Shown piece by piece: positions 1 to 12,313 of a stretch of 64,000 nt of DNA. Source of the stretch: Heterostelium album PN500. Its lineage: Eukaryota > Evosea > Eumycetozoa > Acytosteliales > Acytosteliaceae. The stretch covers positions 744,001 through 808,000 of the forward strand of contig NW_008805085.1 of NCBI RefSeq assembly GCF_000004825.1, written 5' to 3'. The notes beneath the pieces were generated by a model. It did not search any database. It worked only from the letters and a program-made list of their open reading frames with translations, and was not told where the DNA came from. Made by a program: the position numbers and the translations under genes. Numbering within the stretch: position 1 is the first letter of the stretch; every line of letters starts with the position of its first letter.

Positions 1-491
1 TGATAGATAGTTACATGAAAGATACCAAGTGTAAGAGTACGCATTTTAATGGTGGCAACTAAAAAGGCAACGATCCAAAATACTCTGATTTTCCATGACC
101 GAGATACACCTTTTTTGAGCTCTGTGAAAACGAGGTATGCACTGAATGCCCACTGCAAGAGTGTGATGATGGTGTACACCCATTTGTATGGAGCACGAAC
201 GATCGATATTTCAACGACCATAAATAACAGTTTCCATGCTACGAGTAACAATGAAACTATAATCTCCAACTGTAAAGAACGCTTCCAAGTACGGAACTCT
301 CCGTACATCTGCTGGTAGTTTGTCAGGTTTGGCTTGAGCGCCAGCTTCCAAAGCTGGACACCTCCAAACACCAATATAAACAATGCTGGTATCAGCATTA
401 GAACTGTATCTTCAAAACAAATATTGAAATCTCCATTATGCCATACTGAGAACCCTTCGTCACCACAAAATGGTGTAGTTGAACTACTCAT
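1..491 (-). CDS. ABC transporter C family (MRP-type), N-terminal part
   Basis: Partial gene running off the left edge; 163 codons are visible from the ATG at 491. The start reads MSSSTTPFCGDEGFSVW, followed by FNICFEDTVLMLIPALF and then several hydrophobic helices separated by short charged loops. The pattern F-C-x-x-x-G-x-x-x-x-W with C-F-E-D-T-V-L and a Pro-containing first helix matches the extra N-terminal membrane domain (TMD0) of ABCC/MRP transporters, which export glutathione conjugates and other organic anions from the cytoplasm. The nucleotide-binding domains lie outside the window, so transport activity is inferred from the N-terminal domain alone. No intron is needed in the visible part. 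Another protein with a TMD0-like domain is less likely. Confidence 0.75.
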   Translation of the reverse strand, partial: MSSSTTPFCGDEGFSVWHNGDFNICFEDTVLMLIPALFILVFGGVQLWKLALKPNLTNYQQMYGEFRTWKRSLQLEIIVSLLLVAWKLLFMVVEISIVRAPYKWVYTIITLLQWAFSAYLVFTELKKGVSRSWKIRVFWIVAFLVATIKMRTLTLGIFHVTIY

Positions 492-1785
492 CTTTCTAAT
501 ATACTATATTATATATAAATAAAAATATCTATTATTATTTAATTAAAAAATAATATACATCAATAATATATATATTAGATATAGATATTTATTTTGTTGT
601 TTTTGTTGTTTTGTTACTTTAACTAGTTAAATAAAGCCGACAAAACTAAAAACTAAAACAATTTTTGTAAAAATTAAAAAAAAAAAAAACTAAAAATTAA
701 GAGTTTTTTGGTTTTCGCTAATAAATAAATAAGGTAAAGGTGCAAAAATAAATAAATGAAATGAATCTAATATTTATTTAATTAAAAATAAATAGATTTT
801 CGATTTTGTTTATATTTGTTTTTTTTGTAAAATGATTTGATATTTTTTTTTGATATTCAGCGAGAATGGTATTTATAAAAAGAACAACTTTAAAGTTGTT
901 GTTGAAATTTAGAATCAATTAAAATTTTTTTACATAATAATGATAATACATACATCTGCAGATTATTTTTGGAAGAACACACAAAACAAAAATTTAAACC
1001 AAAAAAAAAAATAGAACACCCACATTAAAAAAAAAGAATGTCGTTCCATTATTAGGTTGGAGTTCCATGCAAAAAAAACCATCGATTTCCAAGTATTGCT
1101 GATGACCAGACTCTACACACTGACTTTCACCTCGAAGCAACAACGAAAACTCATTGAGATTTAATGTAAATTAAATAATAAATAATCACAATTAATTTAA
1201 ATTAATTAAATCAATTAATTTGGTATTTGATTTAGCGGTTTTTTTTTTGGATTTTGTGAACATACATAGTAATAATAATAGTAATGCAATCTTCATGCAA
1301 ACAATAAGAACAAGAAGACAAAGATTAATAGATAGATATATAATTCTATAAGATTAGAAATTGTTAGCAATTGCAGCACTATCTCGATACTACCATATAG
1401 ACCACAACCACTTCAGAAGTTGTTGTTTGGTTTGAATCGATCGATTATTGGTTTCTTTAATGATCGTTCTGACAGAATCTTTTGTTTAACTCTGTTAATA
1501 CTCTGTTATATATTCAATTCTCTCTTGAATAACAATTTTCTTATATTATTATTCTTAATTTTCCAATTGTGTTTTTTATCATTATCAGAGTGATTGAATC
1601 AATTTGATAGTTTAATGTAATCTGAAGTGTACGATTTTGATTATCTATTCTGAAGTAGAAGTCCAATTAAATAGATCACCTGACATTCTGATTCTTGTTT
1701 AATAAGTATCTATCTATTTTGTTTTGTTTTTTCGACAATTTGGCTTCTCTATATTAGTAAGTAATCTGTGATTATTCATATAAAC
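492..1785. other. gene-free AT-rich stretch
   Basis: Very AT-rich sequence with A and T runs between the divergent ABCC gene and the duplicated fragment at 1786. I see no supported gene. It presumably holds the ABCC promoter, because the region just upstream of 491 is almost pure A/T. Confidence 0.6.
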
Positions 1786-1920
1786 ATAAGAAAGGATTTT
1801 CCAAGGATACTCAAATTAGTTCGTGTAGAATTAAATACAATCCAGCTGCATATGCTTTGTGGATTCAATTTTCGTTACTTGTATTGGAATCGATATGGTA
1901 CTCTACGAAGACTCAAAAAT
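1786..1920 (+). pseudogene. truncated duplicate of the gene at 2411
   Basis: About 135 bases align closely to the third exon of the neighbouring gene (about 2905-3045). Shared blocks include ACTCAAATTAGT, AATCCAGCTGC/AGTCCAGCTGC and GTTACTTGTATTGGAA. The copy has no start, has small insertions and deletions, and covers only a small part of the parent, so it cannot encode the domain. It ends in one arm of an inverted repeat (1863-1955). I read it as a decayed partial duplication of a host gene. Confidence 0.7.
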
Positions 1921-1955
1921 GATATCGAATCCAATACAAGTAACGAAAATTGAAT
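1863..1955. repeat. 34-bp inverted repeat inside the pseudogene fragment
   Basis: Arms at 1863-1896 and 1922-1955 match at 33 of 34 bases in inverted orientation, with a 25-base spacer. Both arms derive from the same part of the gene at 2411 (around GTTACTTGTATTGGAA), so a transcript through here would fold into a hairpin related to the neighbouring mRNA. Confidence 0.85.
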
Positions 1956-2410
1956 GAGTGTGGGAAAAAGTTACTTGACTGTGATATGTAATATCAAGAT
2001 CTGTATCTTGGTTTCTACGAAGGATTTTCAATCAAAGAACTATTGACAATGATTGTGTGATAGACAGGATTTGTTTGTTTGATAAAAGCCGAAAAATCTC
2101 AACCATATCACAAAACCAAAAAATTTGTTTTTTGACGGTCATTGCAAATTCTTTGCGTATGGCACCATTTCGTATAACTTGCATTCGATTTATGCTATAA
2201 TCACCAGATATTTTCTTTTTTTACACAACATTTATGTTATTCATTGAATAGATACACGAAGAAGATCATGTGATGGGTATACTGATCAAAAAAAAAAACA
2301 AAAAAAACAAAAAAAACAAAATTTCTTTATAAATACAATCTAGATCATTTTTATTTTAGAATAGAAAGAAATACACACCATTCAAATATATATAAAATAT
2401 AATTCATAGA

Positions 2411-3533
2411 ATGTCTATAGATAGATTCAATTGGACATTTCCAACAAAAGTTGAGACTACTTATTTAAAAAATTCAGTCGCAATGACTGAATATGATTGT
2501 TCTACATACAATCTCAAATATCTTGTGATGTTTTTTCAAGGAAGTAAGTATAATATTTTATTAATATAACAGTGAGCATTGTAATGATATATCACTTAAA
2601 TTTATGAATTTATCATCTTTAACAGTAAATTAATCAACTATTACAATATTCTATAGCAAATGGCGCAATGTATTTTAATTCAACCTTTGTTTATGGACCC
2701 CAAAAAGTTGGAGGTGTAGGCACATCATATTATCCAAGTGCCACACAATTCTACAAAGATGATAGTATTTATGTATTCCATCATGGTAAAGAGTATGTAT
2801 TTTTGAATTGATTTTATTTGTTAAATTAATATATTTATTGATTACCCTATTATACTTATTTTAACATTTTAGTTCAAACGGTCAGTTGTGGTATTTTCAA
2901 TACAAACACAAAACTGGTTTTAGCCATGAAACTCAAATTAGTACATGTAAAATTAAATATAGTCCAGCTGCTTATGCTTTATGGGATTCTATTTTTGTTA
3001 CTTGTATTGGAACCGATAATTGTGTATATTGGCTCAAAACTCAAGATGGAAAGAATTGGACCTATCCAATAAAGATATCTAATGAAACAACCGATTGTGG
3101 TCCAACTTTATGCAATAACAGCAATACTTTGGTTTGTTTTATTAAAGGTCAAGGTGGTATATTGAAAATGTCTACCTTTGACCGTAGTCTAAATAGCTGG
3201 AGTGAATTTACTACACCTACCTATTATTGGGCATACAAAGGTGGATATGTTCCAATTAATCTTGATACAGCTCCAACATCGGTCTATCTCCCCAATGGTA
3301 AAGTAATGGTACTCTGGCAAGACCCAAGCGATGACAACTACATTACATATTCAACATTTGATGGTAAGAGTTGGGCCTTACCAGTTGTGGTTGGTACTGG
3401 CACATATGAAAAAACACCTTATCCAGTTGGTGTTTCACGATGGAATAAACAAATTGCGGTTGGTTATAATGATACTACCTGCAAAAATCAAATGAACTTA
3501 CTATATGGAGATCTCATAGTCCCAAAAATTTAA
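2411..3533 (+). CDS. predicted beta-propeller, sialidase/lectin-like protein
   Basis: Three exons (2411-2543, 2657-2792, 2873-3533) give 309 residues in one frame with GT-AG introns. The protein shows recurring blade-like units ending in aromatic-rich strands, such as NGQLWYFQY, NCVYWLKTQDGKNW, LWQDPSDDNYITYSTFDGKSW and MNLLYGD. These alternate with Gly/Asn turns, as in sialidase-fold or fucose-lectin-fold propellers. There is no clear signal peptide, no FRIP motif and no set of catalytic Arg residues that I can identify, so enzyme activity is not supported; carbohydrate binding is a guess. A partial copy lies directly upstream at 1786-1955. I do not recognise a named family member. Confidence 0.7.
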
Positions 3534-4083
3534 AGAATAAAAAGTAATATAATTTATAGTTAAAAGATAGATTGTAATATTAATAGAAATAAACATTTTC
3601 ACTCTATAAAAATAATTACAATACTATCAATGATTTGAAAAAACAAATATAATAAATGGACTTATTTGAAAAATAAATAAAAAATACTGTAATAAAGAAT
3701 AAGTTTATTTATTTAAATTTAGATATGATATCGACAAGTTTGAAATAGTACATTATTTTAATCCTACCATAAGAGTTCGAATTTTTATATCTTTTATCTT
3801 TGACCACTGTTGTGATGGACAATAAATTTCTTTTCTTTGTATCCTCAGATTAACAATCCTCACTTTTTTAATTCTCAGTTTATTAATAATTCTTTTAGTC
3901 AAATAAATATTGTAAAACCTATTTATTTTGAAATGGATGATGTATTTTTTATTACAGATTCGGTTTTTCCAAAATTATCAAACATGTAAATATTCTGTGG
4001 TTTTCATTAATAGTTTAGTTTATAAATTCTTCCTACTCTTAAAATGTCTATTTCAATTAAGTTTAACTGTGTCATAAGAAAAA
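3534..4083. other. convergent intergenic spacer
   Basis: AT-rich 3' flank between two convergent genes. It contains AATAAA-like poly(A) signals on both strands but no coding potential that I can support. Confidence 0.5.
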
Positions 4084-5191
4084 CTATTTATTAAGTTTAG
4101 CTTTAATGATTTGTGAGATTTTCTTTTCTGCTTCCTCACTAGCTCTCCTTTTCTTTATTGTTGGTGCAGCATCACTTTGAGCATCTCTGATTGTTTTTGT
4201 AGTAGACTTTGGTTTGTTTACAGATGTAGCAACGACAGGTTCAACTTTCTGTTTCTCTTTGGCTTTCTCCGCTGTGGTGCCTTTATCATCGTTGACAACA
4301 AGCGACTTTGAAATAAATTGACTCCATCGATTTTTTTTCTCGACGATATCAGCATCCTCTTGATTGGATGTAATTGCAACGACCAGGTCGTTCAAATGTT
4401 GCAACTTACAAAAATAAATAGTATGGTTGCTCTTCTTACTGAAAAGCTTAATTGCCTCTGTACACTTTGATAAACAGAGATGACAGATGTGATCTTTAGT
4501 ACCTGTGCTATGAGGAGCGACGTCTTCGGCTATTCCTAATATCTTGGCTAGATTCTCACCATTATTCTTGAGATGATAGTAAGTGCACAAGTGGTAAGAG
4601 ACATCCAAAACCTTTAGAATATAACGATATGGTTTTTTATTACAACTGTTGGAATCTTCATTAGAATTCGAAAAAACACAAGCAGTACCTGTATTGCTTG
4701 TATTCAGTTTAGGTGCTACTAATTCCCCGATCTTTCCAATAGTATTGACATTTGGTTGTGATTGAAGTGGATTATTAATATTGGCCGGAGATGATGATGA
4801 TGATGAATCATGTATTTGTTTAGATAAACCTATCATCTCTAAACCTAAAATATTTTCAATTTTAGAATCAATCTAATAAAGAAAAGAAAAAAACATATCA
4901 TTAATAAGTGTATACTTTATTGATCAAAAGATCTCTATACTTTTGACATACATCGATACCATAGACTTCTTGATAGTATCCTCGTAAGACTTTGATGTTA
5001 CTTATGAAACATTTGATAAAATGATTGATAAAGGTATGCATAGATACCTTTTCTTTACAAAAGTAACATGAATCTTCACAATTATATAGACGAAGCATTA
5101 TAGCTTGTTCTTTCTCATCCAATTTAGTAATGTATTCTTTATCCTGCTTAGAGTAATCATCAGACGCTAATATATCTTTGAGTGTTTTCAT
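4084..5191 (-). CDS. uncharacterised Cys/His-rich protein with basic C-terminus
   Basis: Two exons (5191-4916 and 4872-4084) separated by a 43-base intron give 354 residues. The N-terminal exon contains CEDSCYFCKEKVSMHTFINH, with a C-x3-C-x2-C and His spacing that could bind zinc. A second cluster, HICHLCLSKC, lies in the middle. The region between them contains a Ser-rich stretch (DSSSSSSP). The last 60 or so residues are Lys/Glu-rich and end in KISQIIKAKLNK, suggesting a nuclear or nucleic-acid-binding protein. I recognise no family. The splice is supported by the frame running straight through (INK joined to IDSKIENILGLE). The function is unknown. Confidence 0.7.
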
Positions 5192-5360
5192 TTATCTATT
5201 TATTGTTCTATTAAATAATTATCAGAATTGAAACAGCTGTTATTAATAGTTTGGAAAAGATTTGTTATTTTTGGATTCTTGAAAAGAATCCAATTTTTGT
5301 GAAGATCATGATCACCAATTTTTTTTATTTTTTTTTGTTATTGTCAATCAAGAAAAATAG

Positions 5361-6157
5361 CTAATAATATTTACAACTATACATAAAGTTGATTCTTAGA
5401 TCAAACCATCTTTTTTCTTGTTTCTCAGAACACTTCACTCGTTTGGCTGTCAAAGTGTAAGTGAGCTCATGGAAGAGAGATACAGAATCCTTGGAGAAGG
5501 ATAATATTAATTTGAAGGTAATTTTGACCGAACTTCTATTGCTATCACACTTGCTATGACTCAGCCAGAATGAATAATGGAATGCGAACAACTACTCAGC
5601 TTTGTGGAGAGAGAAATTGGCAAAAAGTGAGTCAGCATCGATCTTGCAACTGAAAACCTTAATGATAGGAGCAGACAGCTTAGCAAAATCCCTAGAAGGG
5701 ATTCTGTGGGCAAAGAAGAAACTAAAGGCATCCGGTGTGAGCCAAACCTCGGTGAAATTGAAACGGTGCTCTTCCGGAACCAAATTGTGAATAGAGTCGC
5801 CCAGGAATAGATGTCGTCACCCAACTTGAATTTCGGAATGGAGCCAATCACCACTTTGTTTGCGTTGAGCCACCTATGAAAACTGGATGAATTTGGATCG
5901 GCAGCAAAGGTAGCAGTGGTCCATTCGTAAGCTTCCTTTTGGGAGATGGCATACATGGAGTATACCTTTACAAAGAAATCGCAGAAATTCTTTTGGGTTG
6001 ATTTAAGAGGACCTTTCCTTCAAAGGAAATCGGCAACTGAAAACATAGTATTAGCGTAGCCATGGGGTTGTTCCTCACGTTTATTCAGATTGGCAGGGGT
6101 CTTGTAGGCTTAGTAGGTTCCTTTTGAGGTAGGGACAGAGCCTGCTGAGTCCACCAT
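5361..6157 (-). pseudogene. broken coding relic, possibly from a mobile element
   Basis: About 800 bases on the minus strand have protein-like composition, and are richer in G and C than the flanks, but are interrupted by roughly three or more breaks. No terminal repeats and no reverse transcriptase or transposase motifs are visible. A Gag-like origin is possible but unproven; a dead host gene is equally possible. I treat it as a fossil and name no family. Confidence 0.4.
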
Positions 6158-6498
6158 GTTGCTTACTGAATTAAGTTGTAACAGTAAATACATATATATA
6201 GTAAGTATTATATTAAATATGTATTAAAATTCTGTGTATTTCATATTATCAAAGGTTAATATTAATTGGTTCAATAAATTAGAATATGGAAAAGGGGTAA
6301 GATATGTTCATTAAGTTGATGTGGAAGTCGAAGATTTCTTTTCGGTCCTTATTTAAATAAATAAACAAAAAATTAAATTTAATTTTTTGAAAAAAAAAAA
6401 AAAAAACGAATAAAAATTAAATTAAAAATAAAAAAAAACTATTATTTTTAATATTTGTTCTATCTATCCATATCTTTTAATAAATAAACGAGAAAAGA

Positions 6499-7319
6499 AT
6501 GACAGAAACAGAGACACTTGCAAATATTAATAAGATTCAGGCAGAGATCGATGCTATCAGTGAGCAGACCAAGAAGAAGATCGTGTTGATCGAGAAGAAC
6601 TACGCCAAGCAATTGCAGAGTGAATACGAGAAGCGAGATGCTATGATCGCCAAGTCTGGCGTACCAATGTTTTGGGGTACCGTTATCGAGCGTGGTCTCA
6701 TCGATATGTTTGACAGTCTCGATCAACAGGTGATTGGATACATCGAGGAGTTCACTGCCAGCTCAGAGTTCACCGAAGATGCCGTCATCAAGAAAATCAC
6801 CTTCAAATTCAAAGAGAATCCATTCTTTACCAACAAAGAATTGAGCAGAACCGTATCTATGAGCACCAAAGACAGTGATTCCGATTTCAATATTACACCT
6901 GCCATCATCGATTGGAAATCACCACAATCCGATAAGAAACCAGAGAAATCAGAGGTTAGTACATTTAAAACTATAGATTGTAATAATAAGAAACAACACT
7001 TACTTACTTACTTATTAATTAATTCAATTAACTATAGAATAATAAGAAGAGAAAAGAACAATCAAATATTAAAGAAAATAGTTTCATTTTAAAGTTGTTG
7101 GCCAATGCAGAAGAGGATGTTGAGTGGTTTGAAGAATTAATGAGAATGTACCAAGATCCATTCAGTATTTTAATTGATGACGATGAAGAAGAGGAAGGTG
7201 GTTTCGATTTTGGTGAAGACAGTGGAGAAGATGAAGATGAGGATGAGGAAGAAGTAGAAGAAGTTGCACCAAAGAAATCAGCTGCTCCAAAACAACAACA
7301 ACAAAAAAAGAAGAAATAA
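6499..7319 (+). CDS. SET/NAP-family histone chaperone
   Basis: Two exons (6499-6954, 7095-7319) encode 226 residues. The N-terminus is an alpha-helical dimerisation segment (LANINKIQAEIDAISEQ...). The NAP/SET core follows, with the typical IPxFW-like block (here VPMFWGTVIE), FKFKENPFFTN and ITPAIIDWKS. The C-terminal exon gives DVEWFEELMRMYQDPF and a long acidic tail rich in Asp/Glu, then a short PKK...QQQQKKKK end. This is the layout of SET (TAF-I), which binds histones H3/H4 in the nucleus and blocks histone acetylation. It is somewhat shorter than animal SET. The 3' splice site is an unusual TAAAG. The gene is convergent with XPR1 (227-base gap). Confidence 0.9.
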
Positions 7320-7546
7320 AATAATTATATAAATATCAATCGAATCAAATCAAAACTAAATCAATCAAAAAAAGAAAAATATATATATAATATAAGATAA
7401 TACTTTTTTTTTTTTTTGGGAAGGGAGTTTAAAAAATATATATTTTTTATTTTATAAATATTGTTATTTTAAAAATATTTGAAATGTTGTTGTTGTTGTT
7501 ATAAAACTATTATTATTATTCTGTTACTATTATTATTATCTTGTTA

Positions 7547-10336
7547 TTATTCAGATGAATCTCTATTTATTAATGATTCAGATTCTGGATTAACTTTTCT
7601 TTTGAATAGTTTGTTTTTGATGGTCTGCAGCCAACTGTTGTCTTTCGAGTAGTATTTGTTGGCAGAGTACATCCAGTTCTTTGAGCTGTTGGCAAACTCT
7701 TGGACACCTTCGGTGGCTGTGTTGGCGGGCGTAGTAGCGTTCGTCGATGAAATATCGATGGGTTCCATCGATTTCTTGAGTTCGTCGCTCCATGGCGCAC
7801 TCGAGAGATCGAACGCATGGTACTGCAGTGAGTTCTGAACGTGTTCGTTCTCCACTCTGAAGATCGCCCATGTGAATCTACGGAATATTTCGACTGTAGC
7901 CAGAATCGTTACGAACAACTCGTTGTTGATACCGATGTTGAACTCTAGCGGTGTGATAGTGAGCGTCCAGGCGAAACGGAATATGAAATTACTGAAAATG
8001 ACATAGTAGTACGCCCAGATGTATCGCTTGTAGATCAAGTGTTGTCTGAGCAACGGACGTGGAGTACCCATCCACATCAATCGCCAATCCACCAACACAT
8101 CCCATGTATACATATAGAGTGTTGCAAGAATGAAACAAATACACCATAGAATTCTACCGGGTGTCCATGGTTCCGGGTAATCTGCACAAGTAGTTAACAT
8201 ATTAATAATCACAAAGTTACAAGTAACTTACTTCCACTTCCACCTCTACTTACTTGAATAGTTTCCATTCAATGCAGAGAACAATACAACGGTGAAACCA
8301 ACACCATATTTTGTTGTGTTTCCAAGATGTATCTTTCTTTTTGTTGCTTTATAAACGAGTGCACATTGCATCATTCTCCATAGCAATGGTAAACCTGAAA
8401 TAATTGGAAGAGCAATATTGTTTACTTTGTTACATCTAGCACCATCTGTTGTTTTTTTTTTAAAAAGAAAAAGGAAATAATGGAATATTAGTACTGACTC
8501 TCAAATTCTTGAGGTTAATTTGGTTGTTTAAACAAACACTTACCATTGGTAATCCAATCACCAGTGAAGAAATAACAAGCGGTGTACTCCCAATCGAAAA
8601 TGGTTTTGACCATCGATGTCAAGACATCACCGAGGAACAACGCTCTGAATTTGGTACTACCGAACGGTGTTATGATGACATTACCCAGTGTTTTGAAGAG
8701 CATCAGCCGCGACTTGCGATGGAAGAATCTAAAGGGGAAGAATACGACGATCAAAAAGAAAATGACGAGCGCCAGTGGATAGACCTGTGCGGGCATATCG
8801 AGGAATTTGAAATTACCCATGATCGTTCCGCAAAACAAGAGGTACGTAAACAACCAGATCGAAGAGAGCGCAGATGCCGTCTTGAAAATACGACGACTGT
8901 CGACGGTGGTACGCGGATCAAATCCGAAAATCAATATATAGTTGACACGTTGTTTCTCCCAGATGAACACACAGACACCCCACAACCAAACCGCCAGAAT
9001 CGGAATACCGACACCACGGAAAATGGGAACGACCGAAACGAAACGACCCCAATCCGGATCAGAACCGACCGCACCACTAATAAATAATATAATCAAAAAT
9101 GCCAGCGCTGCCAAACTACTGCCGATGGCCAGACCCAACTTCATCATATGCCAATCGGTTGAATTCGACATCGATACCGGTCTTAACTTGTGTCTTGCAG
9201 TTGTTAACTTGTCTATTTTAAATATCTTACAAAATAATAACTAACCATAATAATAGCAATAACAACAATAATTAATAAAATGACCAACACAGTTAACCAA
9301 ATACATTATATATAAATAATATTAGTTTTACATACTTCTACATCCTCTTTCATATTCTTCCATATTTTAGAAGAATAGAAAGTCTCTTTTTCAATCAAAG
9401 CCATATGAGCTTCTCTTATACTTTTACAGGTGTGTCTGTCAAACTTTTTCAGTATCTTTGTGAAACCTGTATGATTCAATCGGACGTAGTTTTCCAACAT
9501 TGTCAAACCTTGATACAGCTCTAAAAATGCTCTGTGTATATTCTTTAATAACTTTGGATTTGGATTTTGATCTTTCAATATCTATTGAAATAGATAATAT
9601 CATTAGTTGTTTGATATTATCAAGTGGTGATTGTTGTTGTGTTTGTTTTGATATAAATATTTACCATCGATGCATGTTCCGTCAGTTTGTTATAATGAAT
9701 AATCAAATCCTTCTCTTTAGAAATAAAGAAATCGTTGATCTTCTTCAACTCTTCGTTCAACTTGTTAAAGAACAGTTTCTCTTTGTCCGCTTTACTCAAG
9801 AATGTATGTGTATCATCTGCCTGCATCACTTCTTTCATATCGATCCTACCAAGACTACTATGTCTACTATCTACACCATCTAATATTTGTCCATGTGGAT
9901 GTTGTTGTTGTTGCTGCTGCTGTTGTAGATGTTGTAGCTGTTGTAAATGTTGTTGATGTTGTTGTTGATCATGAACAACATTTGGTGGTTGCTGTTGTTG
10001 AGGCTGTTGTTGCTGTGGTTGTTGATGTTGAAGTTGCTGTGGTTGTTGTTGCTGTTGAGGCTGTGGTTGTTGTTGATGCTGTGGTTGATCTGGATGTATA
10101 TTTGGGAATTGAGTTGACATCATTGGCTGTGATTCATCACCAACTGGAACAATGATATAGTTTGGCGCATTCTTTCCCGAGTTTAACAACGATCGCTTTC
10201 TCAGCTCATCGGGCGGTGTCTTTGAAGTCACAGGAGTATACAGATACCGAAGATACTTCTTTAGCTTTCCATATGAAATGTATTTACTTCTCCACTCTGA
10301 AACACATTCATATCGAAGTTGTTTACCAAATTTCAT
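7547..10336 (-). CDS. xpr1: XPR1-like SPX-EXS phosphate exporter
   Basis: Five exons (10336-9665, 9581-9336, 9225-8544, 8445-8254, 8181-7547) give 808 residues in one frame. The N-terminus MKFGKQLRYECVSEWRSKYI starts an SPX domain, which senses inositol pyrophosphates. The domain is split by a Gln/His/Pro-rich insert (about residues 75-150) and resumes at ADKEKLFFNKLNEELKKINDFF and NHTGFTKILKKFDRHT. The C-terminal half has many membrane helices and an EXS domain (LFLGDVLTSMVKTIFDWEY, RMMQCALVYK, WDVLVDWRLM, LATVEIFRRFTWAIFRVENEH). Family role: phosphate export across the plasma membrane. Exon 3 uses a GTAAG acceptor, chosen because only it keeps the frame. The cytosolic tail is Ser/Lys-rich. 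Confidence 0.93.
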
Positions 10337-12313
10337 CTTTTAATACAACTCTATTAAAAGATATATATGATTATCTATCTATCTCTATGATATCTATACT
10401 ATCTATACTATCTATATAAACTATCTATCTAATCTTAATATTTCACTGGTAAAACTGTTGTAATTAAATTCTGAAAAAAAAAACAATAAATATCTGAATA
10501 ATCTTTATATCTAAAATATCTATAACTATCTGTGATGTTGTTTAATTTCTTTCTTGATCGGGTGGGTGCTGCTTTGACTAATTTCTAGCAGTCGCGACTG
10601 TTGTTGTTTTTTTTTTGTTGAAATAATTCGTTCGCAATTTTTGCAGATTGGTATTCGAAATTTCAAATAATCTTATCACTAATGAATGTTGCTAATTAAA
10701 TAATAATACCTGATAACTGATGATTGTTTTTAAATATTATTAGTTTTGTTTTTTTAAATAATTATTTACTATTTTTTTTTATTTTTTATTTAATGATTGT
10801 ATACGATAATAAGTAAAGTATATAGGATTGTAAAATGACTGAAGAGAAAATAAAAATGTGAATTTGATATTACACTACTACACTTCTATTAGAATCGAAA
10901 AGTGGAACAAACAACAAAAAACAACAAACAACAAATAACAAAATTATAATAAATAAATTATGGATGTTAAAATTAAACACAATAATCTCTCCAACTAAAT
11001 AAACATTTTAACCATATCAAAACCACAAACTAAATTAATTCTCTTTTTTTTTTTTTTGTCTGATTGGTTTTTTTTTTTTTTTTTTAACACATATAACAAG
11101 CATTATAATAGAATTTTGTATATAAATTTCTCTCTAAATTAAATATACTCACTAAATTTTTTTCAATATAAAATAAAATCTAATCTAACATAAATAAAAT
11201 AAAAACTTATATTAAATTTTGTCGTATCATATGATTTCTTTTCTTTCTTTGAAATAATAATTATTATTCTTAAAAAAAAATAAAAAAAAAATGAAGATTA
11301 TTTTATAAATATTACCTTTGGGATATTTCAATATCTGGAAAATGAAAGAAAAGATATGACAAAAAATATGTTTGTTGGTTTGTTAAGTTGATCAGTTTTT
11401 GTCAAACTCAAACTTTAGATAGATTTCAACAAGCAGTACAAATAGAGAAATCAAAACAAAAAATCATTTTAAAATTTTGATCAAATGTTTTCGTGCCTAC
11501 CGATATGAAACTTTTCATTTTACTAAACAAAGTTTAACTATCTCCATAGTTGTAGGGGTACTTTTTTGCCCAGTTTTTCGAAAATCAAAAAACAAAAAAA
11601 CATTTTTTTTCGCAAATAAAAGACTTCATCCCTGGTCAACTGTGTTTTAATCAATAAGATTTAAGCCTTGTTCCAGTTGGTGTTGACCAAGAGATTTTTT
11701 GTAAAAAACAATGAAAATCACTTTGTTGTTCCTATGCATGCAAATAAAATCGATTACAAACAATTATTATTACTGTTCATTTAGATTCTTTTTTTTCTTG
11801 TTCCTGGTGGTAAAGAGGGAGGAATCAAATGAAAAAATTACAATTATTCATTCAATTTCCTTAATAAGAACAGAAATGTCATTGATGACATCCCTATCCT
11901 TTTTATCAATCAAACAAAGAGGCTTTTTTTAAATGAGTGGCTTGTTTCAATTGTTTGTATTGGGCAGTGCAGGTTTGTGATTATTACACTTTTTTTTTTA
12001 TTATTGAAATTTCCCATTACGATTGTTGAAACGTTTTAAAACACCACGCTCAACAACCACATTTAAAAGAAAAGGTTGTAAAGAGTCACCCAGAGTTAAG
12101 AATGTTTCCGACACCATTAGAAAATCAAAAAAAATACAAAAAAAGTTTACAACAATCATGTAAAGATCCAAGAAGTGAACCTTTTAGCTGAACAACATGA
12201 ATAGATTAATTAGCCGTAGTAGGAGAAATAAAATGATCAAATAAAATTGATGAATAATACTCCAATCAAAGAGAAGAAGAATTATTATAATATTATTGAT
12301 TGTCTAGTTTTAT
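10337..12313. other. 2-kb gene-free region
   Basis: AT-rich sequence between the XPR1 start and the RRP1 end, with many A/T runs. Small open frames (for example 11711-11932 on +) are low-complexity and lack family features. A weak stem (TGGTCAAC near 11633 with GTTGACCA near 11683) was noticed. No gene is supported. Confidence 0.5.

Noticed and set aside
1090-1150. possible C/D-box snoRNA (TGATGA followed by CTGA)
   Set aside because: The boxes are only about 20 bases apart and no terminal stem is seen; the match is expected by chance in AT-rich DNA.
8509-9087. 192-codon plus-strand open frame
   Set aside because: It lies antisense to XPR1 exon 3, whose minus-strand product is a clear EXS membrane domain; the plus frame is a shadow.
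9735-10155. Cys-rich and Val-rich plus-strand frames
   Set aside because: They are the antisense reading of the CAA/CAG (poly-Gln) repeats in XPR1.
11630-11700. weak stem TGGTCAAC / GTTGACCA
   Set aside because: Only 8-11 bases pair and no conserved small-RNA motif flanks it.
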